Source: Deinandra increscens subsp. villosa
Lineage: Eukaryota; Streptophyta; Magnoliopsida; Asterales; Asteraceae
Length of the DNA: 64,000 nucleotides
Assembly: GCA_039602395.1 (NCBI GenBank)
Contig: JBCNJP010000028.1
Location: 248,001 to 312,000, forward strand
Direction: 5' to 3'
The position numbers were made by a program, and so were the translations under genes. Below are positions 56,991 to 64,000 of this stretch, in pieces. Position 1 is the first letter of the stretch. Each line of letters starts with the position of its first letter. Below the pieces are notes generated by a model. That model was not told the origin of the DNA. It did no database searches and was given only the letters and a program-made list of their open reading frames with translations.

Positions 56991-58273
56991 TGTAACAATC
57001 CGTAAGTTTCCAAGGACTTTAACCGATAAATATACTTATGTGTTAACTATGTTACGTAACTGTTTACTTGCAACGTTCCAATTTTATCATAATTACATTC
57101 ATTTATAATAGGAATATAGCCTTGACGTAGCCTTAATTCGTGTTGAAAGTAATACTTGAACATGATGACTTCTTTGCACAAAATGGTCGCTGGAACTTCA
57201 ATAATAATAAAGCGATTAATCAAATTCGTTTATCAAATTTACCAAACTATGTGGTAAACCCCATGCATGATCTCATCATCTTGGGATCCATTATTATTAT
57301 CATTATCATTTTACGGTCATTTTAAATCATAAACCTTTGATGAACCTTTTATCATTTTATGATTTGCATATTTCACGTATGACTTTTATAAACAATTTCG
57401 TATTAAATAACAATGTGTTTAGACAACGAAAACGAAACGAGACTTGTGATCCAATCCCTACATTAACATCGATTTAATTTACGTCCAAAACATTTTATTA
57501 AGCTTTATTAACGTTCACGACGAATATATTTTCACATGCATGCAACATATATATACATGCAACGTGAATTCTCAATGATATTAACCCTCGAGTATTTTTG
57601 TTCCAAACCGAGTCATAGTTTTATTATTTTACGTCGTCGTGAATAAATATTCTATAAAATGTTTCATCCGATTCGATTCATTTAATTATTTTCTTTCCCC
57701 CACGTCCCTTCCACGTGACCTGTCACCTTTCCTCTCCTCTTTTCTTCCCTTCGAACCGGCCTTCACCCGGGATCGAACCCGCGATCCCCGTCCCTTCTCT
57801 TTGTTCGGCCGAAACCAAGCAAACAACCACCACCATTGCCATTTAATTTGTTTAGTTACTTTCTTGTACTATGGTAGACTAAATGAGATGCCAATTACAT
57901 CAAGGCCAACATCTTACACCCCTATGACCATGTAGGGAGAACTTATCCCAAGCCAAGCCAAAACTAAGACCCATTGGTCCTTAGTTTCCCACCAAAAACT
58001 CCTCTCTCCCTCTTCACTTGGTGCAGCCAAAAACCACCCACAAACACCCCATATCACAAGTGTTTGAACTCTCTTGAAGCTCCCTTAGTGAACCCTTGGA
58101 CCGGCCAAGCACACGGCTCGAACCCGAGTCCATTTTCTTCTTCCTCTCGGTCCGTAATCAACCTACACACACACTAACACTTAACCTTTTGTTACCCTCT
58201 CATTCCTACTAGATATTTATCTCAAATCAAGACGCAAACACCCTCATTTCCTTTCCCTCTCTTCTCTCAAACC

Positions 58274-58331
<58 letters not shown>

Positions 58332-60795
58332 GGTTCGCTTTGGACCGAACCACCCACCAACACTAACCAAATACTTCCTTTTCCATTTAACATTTCATAT
58401 ATATTCATCATATTAAACCCTAGCCGCCATTTGACATAAACACATTCAAGAAACACACTCTCTTGCTCTCTCCTCTCCCCAAACCCGTAAGACTCTCTCT
58501 CTCTCTCTACTCATTCTCTAAACTCTTGAGTAATCACTCATTCTCTTGATGTTCCATGGTGTTAGGAAGCTTTGGAAGTCAAGAACAACCATCATCATCA
58601 CCGTTTTCGGCCTCCATCCTCTTCTAGCAAGGTTTCATCTTCTCTCTTCTTAGTAAAATCTTGTTCTAGCAAGTATTCTTAGTTTCCTTTCATGACTAGA
58701 ACACTCCATTAGCAAGTCTTGACCTACATTGTTGTCTAAACATCATTTTACCCCATAAAAGCTTACTTACTTGTATTTATCTTTATGTTTCACCATGTAT
58801 TTTCCTACTAGAAACTCATGATAGTATTTACTTGCAATATTATATTCAAAACTTAGTTTGGTTGAACTTTTACACAAGTATTTGTTTAGTTTGCACTTTT
58901 AGACATTAGTTTTGTATATATTGTGTGTTATGTGTTGTTCTTGTAAATTTGGACCCCTTGATGCCTATGACACATTTCTAGACTCTTAATATAGTCAAAA
59001 TATGATATCTTAGACTTTAGAAAGATTACTAGTGCTTAAATTCACCATAGCAAACTTTTACCTACAAAAGTACACTTTATAAACCCTAGAAAATGCTTTT
59101 AAATATAGATCCGTTTTGACCAGAAATTGTAGGCCTTTAAACAGTAGTTTGTGATGGTTTAAATGACTTTAGAACATGACCAAAAGATCCCTTAACAAAT
59201 TACTTGAATTTGGGCACAAACCGGGACTAAAACCGACACCCGACGGGCCCGGAAACACCATTTTTGTAATAGAGCTCAAATCTGGTCCAAATGAACTCAT
59301 AGGGTTATTTTAACGGTAAAACATGTTTACAAATACATATGGTGAATTTAGGGATCTAACGATGTCATTAAACGGGCAAACGAGACCAAAACGGCAAAAC
59401 TGACACAAAATACACCAAACCGGCAAACTAATGCAAACCTACACTTGAAATAATTATCTACCCATTTTGGGACAGAAATAATCATATTTTATTGTACTTG
59501 ATTGATTTCCAACTAAAAAGGATAAATATCATGAAATCGGCGGTTACCGCGAGATCGCCCGGTTTTTAACTAATTATTCAAAATAATCAATTTCTTATAT
59601 GAAATCCCTCATTTTGACTTAATATTTATTTCTATAAATAATTACTACCTTTAAATATTATTTGGGATTTTTTGTATATTTTATTTATTTAAAAATATAT
59701 TTTATATTATTTCCAAATAAATGCATAACCACTTTGACATTTCAAATCATTTAACTCAAAGGCTACCAAGACATCAAGACTTGACCTACCTAATTGAAGT
59801 GACATTAATTGTCAACCCAATTACTTATTGTATGTCTTATAATTATTTAGGGCTACACTTTCATTGAACGTGCTACCGAATTCCTGTTTTTGAATCATGT
59901 GAGTATTTCACGGCCCCCTTTTTCCTTTAACTCTTTATCTTTGGGGGAGAATTCATACATACATTTTTCCATGTTAGACAATTAGACCTTGTTATCATAA
60001 CTGTTTCATGTGCTTTTCCATTGTCCAAACTTGTTATCTCATGTTTATTCATGCTATAACCCAAACCCCACTATTAACTGAATCCGATTAATTATCATTT
60101 GCAAACGGTAACGTTTGAATAGATCTAGTGGGTTAATACCCCTGCTCTGATTAGTAGCTCCAATCGTGACTCCGTCTTTTAGTCAAATAGTACAAATTGT
60201 TATGTCTTATATATGCGGTACCAACCGGACAAAAGGTACCAAGAGTGGGTAAACAGTCAGTTTCGGTATTCAGGGTACATAGTAACATTATCAACTAGTC
60301 TTATCTGATATTGTCAATTATCAACATGAACTGTTTCAAATTACTATTTTCATTCAACCTTTAACTGCTAGCACTTTAAACCTGTGCCACTCACCAACAA
60401 TTATTTTTGACCGTTTTCTCGTATGAATTCTCAGGTACTTGAACTTAATTGATGTGCATGCATCGGACCTGCTTGCTTGTTTCTTGTCATTGCATTTTAG
60501 GACTTTTCATTTGATGTCTGGAGTATGGTTTAACCTTTGGAGATTTTCCTGACATAACACTTAACGGTGTCATGTCCTAAAAATCTACTGAAAACTTTTG
60601 TGGTGTAACTTAAACAATTTACTTTTCTCATTACAATTATTCCGCTACGTAATGATACTGGAAAAACTCCTATTTACTCCAACAATTAAACAATTTCCAA
60701 AACAGCTCTAGTTGTTGAACCATCCAGAGTACGTTCGTAACCTTGAATGTGATAACTTTTTTCGCATCCCGACACAAATCTTACGGGGTATGACA
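56991..60795 (+). mobile_element. 3.8-kb Ty3/gypsy solo LTR with ACTAA target duplication
   Basis: Starts TGTAACAATCCG, ends GGGGTATGACA, and is flanked by ACTAA (56986-56990 and 60796-60800). The length is 3805 bp without any internal coding region, so it is a solo LTR. It contains a (CT)n tract, a leader/intron-like region near 58480-58640, and late motifs shared with 11641-12713. Short open frames in 57639-58177 have no gene support. Confidence 0.85.
58275..58328. repeat. (TC)n microsatellite
   Basis: 27 TC units, with a shorter CT run at 58494-58508, in the presumed leader region of the solo LTR. Confidence 0.9.
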
Positions 60796-60800
60796 ACTAA

Positions 60801-61133
60801 AATACTACTACCTTCATTCCATTGATGTTGGATAGAAACCAGGATAAGTATTCACACACAAAATGAATATGAGAGTGTGGAGATGGGAAGGTCAGGTCAC
60901 ATATTGGTTTGACCCACAAAGCACATTTTGTTAACCTTTTATCCTTTTAAAGTAATTATGAGGTTATTAATGATTACAAAAGTAGTATTATAGTAATAGT
61001 CTATGTCTTTAAACAAAATGAATATGGATATTGAATGCATCTGGAATAAAACTTGGCCGACTATCCGAACCGTTTAACGCATTTTGTATTTTGCTGTTAT
61101 CCACTCCTAAGCATATAGTTGAAAATTGCACCT
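60801..61133. other. Noncoding spacer
   Basis: AT-rich sequence between the solo LTR and the next gene fragment; no feature recognised. Confidence 0.4.
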
Positions 61134-61272
61134 CTAATGAATATTAAATAATGATACATGAGCAATGACACAGTGGACAACACCCCTGGAAACACCGGAA
61201 GTTTCTTGTTCTGGAGCTAGAGAATCCAATTCATCAAAGGAGACGACAGATGGACTGCTTAGCCAAACCATA
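61134..61272 (-). pseudogene. AAA-ATPase fragment, PEX6-like
   Basis: A minus-strand frame of about 45 codons reads SPSVVSFDELDSLAPEQETS, then GVSRGVVHCVIAH. The FDELDSLAP Walker-B context followed by an SG-containing loop and a GVV...V helix resembles the second AAA domain of the peroxisome biogenesis ATPase PEX6. Walker A and the rest are absent. A single exon-sized relic in the same orientation as the kinase and PPR fragments. Confidence 0.5.
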
Positions 61273-61529
61273 GTAGTTAATATATCATAGAAGAGAATAT
61301 ATGCAATGACCTTAGTACTGAAAAGGCAAAACCATGGTTTATACCATTTGAGACTTGTAGAACATTAGAACCCAAGTGAGAAACTACAATATAAAATAAA
61401 TATACAAATTATATGTAACTATTTGAGAGCCAGTTTGACATATACATGAATCATTATATATTTCGTAGGTCAAACTGCAGGAAAACAAACATACTTTCGA
61501 TTCATATAAAATTAAAAACAAACCTGCCC

Positions 61530-61629
61530 AAAAATTTGCAAGAAGAGGGTGAAATCTTAGATCATCCATTTCGTAGTGATAGAAGTCATGTAGCAATGGA
61601 GCCATAATGTTATGACTTGGAATTGACAT
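61530..61629 (-). other. Possible exon of unknown gene
   Basis: A minus-strand frame with MAPLLHDFYHYEMDDLRFHP, then LLANFWAG and a donor-like GTTTGT. Not recognised; it sits between the PEX6-like piece and a small gypsy LTR. Confidence 0.25.
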
Positions 61630-61639
61630 AGTAGCTTAG

Positions 61640-61952
61640 GGGATCAAATTGGGCAAAGTAAACTCGTTATACTATTACTCAATGATCGGTTATAATAGAA
61701 TTAGTAGCCAAACAGAAGAGAGATGGGAAATCACAGAGTCACAAACAGGAGATAGGGGATGAGGATGAAGAAGATGCACACAACACTTAACAATATTCAT
61801 GCTCTCGTTCTCTCTATCAATCTGCTTATATCCTAGCAGGATCCCACTTCCCCTTTCATTTGTTGGGCTGGTTGAGCTCATTTGGTTGGGCTCCTTGGGG
61901 TCAAGTACTTTGGGCTTGGACTCAAGTACTTTTTGCTATTCATAACATTACA
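61640..61952 (-). repeat. Short Ty3/gypsy LTR, reverse
   Basis: Directly after a G12 polypurine tract, the minus strand starts TGTAATGTTATGAATAG at 61952 and holds a TATA-like GGATATAAGCAG near 61830 (in reverse). The end is approximate. Confidence 0.55.
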
Positions 61953-62213
61953 CCCCCCCCCCCCTTTTGAAATTCACCTTGTCCTCAAGGTGTAAGTAAA
62001 GAACATGATGGGGCGGGCTGAAATTTCCTTCCAAGTAGCAATACGACCCAACGAATGATATAGGTAACAACTTATGTTGGGTGGCTTATGATCATAAAGG
62101 GCCGCGAAGGATGTAATGTCCGGGTCAAAAAAAGAAGCACGTGTTGATGATGGCATGGAAACATGATCCTCCAACAGTGGACTATGAGAAGGAGTTGGTG
62201 GTATGGACCCCAC
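61953..62213 (-). pseudogene. Ty3/gypsy integrase tail and polypurine tract
   Basis: In reverse: SLGRIATWKEISA, then in a shifted frame LHLEDKVNFKRGG, the usual last residues of a small gypsy polyprotein, running into G12 (complement of 61953-61964). Only the end of the element is present. Confidence 0.6.
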
Positions 62214-62259
62214 TCAAGTAATCCATATTCATTAAGTGGAGCATCATTAACATGTTAAA

Positions 62260-62672
62260 GCATGCCCATGCCCATTATCATGTTAGGCCCAGCAAACTGT
62301 TTATTAATATGTAGTAATTTGACTAAGTGTAAGGCTTCTACGATATCACCATCTTTCACAAAAATATGTAGCAAAACAATAGAAATAATTGGTGCTATGT
62401 GTGCTGCCCACTGTGATGCGCCAGTAAGCATCAATTTCACCACTCTTTGTTGAATCACAGAAAATCCAAGGCTAGCAGAACATAGGGTTCCCAAATTCAT
62501 TGAATCGGCATTCCACGAAATTTTAGTTAACCATTCAGCATCCTCCAAAACCATCCATGCCCGACTTAGAAGGTCAACCATACGTGCGTAATGCCTTTGC
62601 ATCAGTTCAATCTTATGTACCGCCCACTCGGCAAAGTATTTCCTTCTTAAATTAACTAATCCTCCATGACCC
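62260..62672 (-). pseudogene. PPR protein fragment (E-motif region)
   Basis: An open frame of about 138 codons reads QRHYARMVDLLSRAWMVLED, AEWLTKI, ADSMNLGTLCSA, RVVKLMLTGA, and DGDIVEALHLVKLLH. This is the pattern of the last PPR motif and E domain of a plant organelle RNA-editing PPR protein, with key positions drifting. Upstream it is cut by a copia LTR at 62673, whose end supplies the apparent start codon, so the annotated start is artificial. No DYW domain is visible. Confidence 0.65.
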
Positions 62673-63455
62673 TGTAGGACCACCGTTCATATTTTAAACG
62701 ATAAAATAAATTTCCACTAGATATTTGATACAATTACAACGGAAAGACAAAATCCCTACACTAATACAATACAAGAAAAAGAAACCTAACTATTACAATA
62801 CGAAGAAATAAGACAATACAAATAAATGACATACAATACAAACGAAAATAAGAGAATTACATAAACAAAAGAAAGAACAGTGGGTTGAAAATATTATGTT
62901 GATTAAACAATTACTAGATTAATTGGGATGAAGAAAGGAGTTTTAAATTATGAAAATATAGATTCAAGAAAAGGTTTTAGACGAAGGCATCGGGTAAAAC
63001 CCGTTTCCATTAAAACAAATTCCGGGTCTACACAAGATCCAGTTTTGTTTCCCAGGGTACAATCGTCGAAGTCGAGAGTACGACCGCGATAACTCTGGAC
63101 CCAAAATTACCTTGAATCTCTTGAACTTGATGATGATCTTCAAGAAGGTTGGAAGAAGTTCTTGAGATGAAGATGAGAGAGTTTTAGAGAGAAAAGAATT
63201 ATCTAATTCTTGGTGTATTTTTCAACCAAGAATTACCTTGGTATTTATAGGTGAGAATGAGTTGTAACAACTCATTCACCATAAACCAAGTTCATAACTC
63301 ATTGTGTAACACCATTCAACATCATAAATTCAAGTTGAAACATATTCAACAAGAATTATGACATGGATTCAACTCATAAGACTCAATCTCCATTCAAATA
63401 CTATTTTATTAAATAATATATATATAAATATATATATTTTAATAAAGTTCCAACA
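62673..63455 (-). repeat. 3' LTR of a second copia element, reverse
   Basis: 783 bp. In reverse it starts TGTTGGAACTTT at 63455, directly after GTGAGGGAT (polypurine tract), and ends GGTCCTACA at 62673. TATA box CTATAAATACC (complement of about 63238-63248). It disrupts the PPR fragment. Confidence 0.75.
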
Positions 63456-64000
63456 ATCCCTCACATTAATGGAGATCGAACAAAACTTTCAAGTATCACG
63501 GCAATTTCGACAGTCGAGTATTGCAGGATGGGTAGGTTACACCTTTGAACCCTCCTTTGTGAGGTATACTTAGTTTACTAGTGTTTGGTAGACGCGATGT
63601 CTTTGAACCAATCAACCTTTTGTGTAAACGACATTACACTTCACACAATAATGTCGCTAGTCTGGTTAGCCCTCATGGTTGTGTCCAATAATGGTCCTGG
63701 AACACTAGCCTGGTTCTGCGAGAGCTCTAGGATTTGTGCCCCTACAAATCCATTCGAAGCGACCCCACTTCTCTCTTGCATAGGTGATTACCACGATCAT
63801 TAAAAGCATTGGCATGTATGATTTACGCAAGATCATCTATGATTTACACAAAATCAATGGCCATCGTATGCTTAACCTCACACCATTCACTGTTTGGTGA
63901 TAGGAATGGACTAGGAAGTATAATACTCCCTTTAATAGTTTTGGGGTACTCCCCTACAGTGACCACAGTCGATACGATTAGGTTGTCCTATTGAACCTAG
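63456..64000 (-). other. Copia 3' noncoding region at window edge
   Basis: Polypurine tract at 63456-63470 (reverse ATTAATGTGAGGGAT), then noncoding sequence. The element's coding region must lie beyond the right edge. Short open frames here are unsupported. Confidence 0.6.

Noticed and set aside
58244..58456. Open frame with Arg-Glu repeats
   Set aside because: Translation of the TC microsatellite in a solo LTR.
60960..60990. TATAGTAATAG as the 5' end of the third Helitron
   Set aside because: Lacks the CAATATGTAT context seen at the other two 5' ends and is not followed by the expected flank.
63358..63994. Short plus-strand frames near the right edge
   Set aside because: They lie in a minus-strand copia LTR and its tail and show no protein motif.

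Overview
This window looks like a transposon-dense piece of a plant nuclear genome. The evidence is AT-rich sequence, plant-type Ty1/copia and Ty3/gypsy polyproteins, Helitrons, hAT and CACTA remnants, MITEs, spliced genes with GT-AG introns, and plant gene fragments (a receptor kinase, a PPR protein, a peroxisomal AAA ATPase). The mix of Sirevirus-like copia, Athila-like and chromovirus-like elements fits a dicot, and repeat style suggests an Asteraceae-type genome; that placement is inference. There are no operons, CRISPR arrays or prokaryotic genes. No intact high-confidence single-copy host gene is visible. The best candidates are two small two-exon genes with a PB1-like domain (40862-43120, minus strand).

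Layout. 1-5181: 3' part of a pol-less Sirevirus-like copia element (decayed gag, long noncoding tail, three polypurine tracts, 3' LTR). 5182-6099: minus-strand gypsy LTR fragment. 6197-11601: Helitron 1 (minus strand), inserted in a TA tract. 11641-12713: gypsy LTR fragment. About 12946-17946: Athila-like element with gag-protease remnants and no polymerase, carrying a copia solo LTR (16704-17449, 5-bp target duplication). 18060-20068: deleted hAT transposon. 21149-23697: gypsy LTR pieces.

23698-31152: nearly intact minus-strand Ty1/copia element. Its LTRs are identical over all 301 visible bases, and its only obvious coding lesion is a one-base break in a C run. It runs into a 500-N gap. 31653-34483: chromodomain end of a gypsy integrase followed by a 2.5-kb LTR. 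34828-40784: a nest in TA tracts of a MITE, Helitron 2, two more MITEs head to head, and a long fold-back element. 40862-43120: the PB1-like paralogue pair. 43270-43867: right end of a CACTA element. 43868-49652: a stack of minus-strand gypsy LTRs, one splitting a 34/24-bp tandem array and carrying a Tourist-like MITE.

49653-50152: second 500-N gap. 50153-53870: plus-strand Ty3/gypsy gag-pol with several frameshifts. 55762-62672: a decayed Helitron end followed by minus-strand gene fragments (SRF-type kinase, PEX6-like ATPase, PPR protein), split by a 3.8-kb gypsy solo LTR with an ACTAA target duplication and by a small gypsy remnant. 62673-64000: 3' LTR and tail of another minus-strand copia element.

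The most notable structure is in the noncoding tail of the Sirevirus-like element: three consecutive hairpins (3742-3983) whose closing arms differ completely in sequence yet still pair, around loops of nearly constant length and related sequence. A second theme is that several unrelated retroelement families each carry their own array of one short motif in the LTR or leader, in three cases next to a TATA box.
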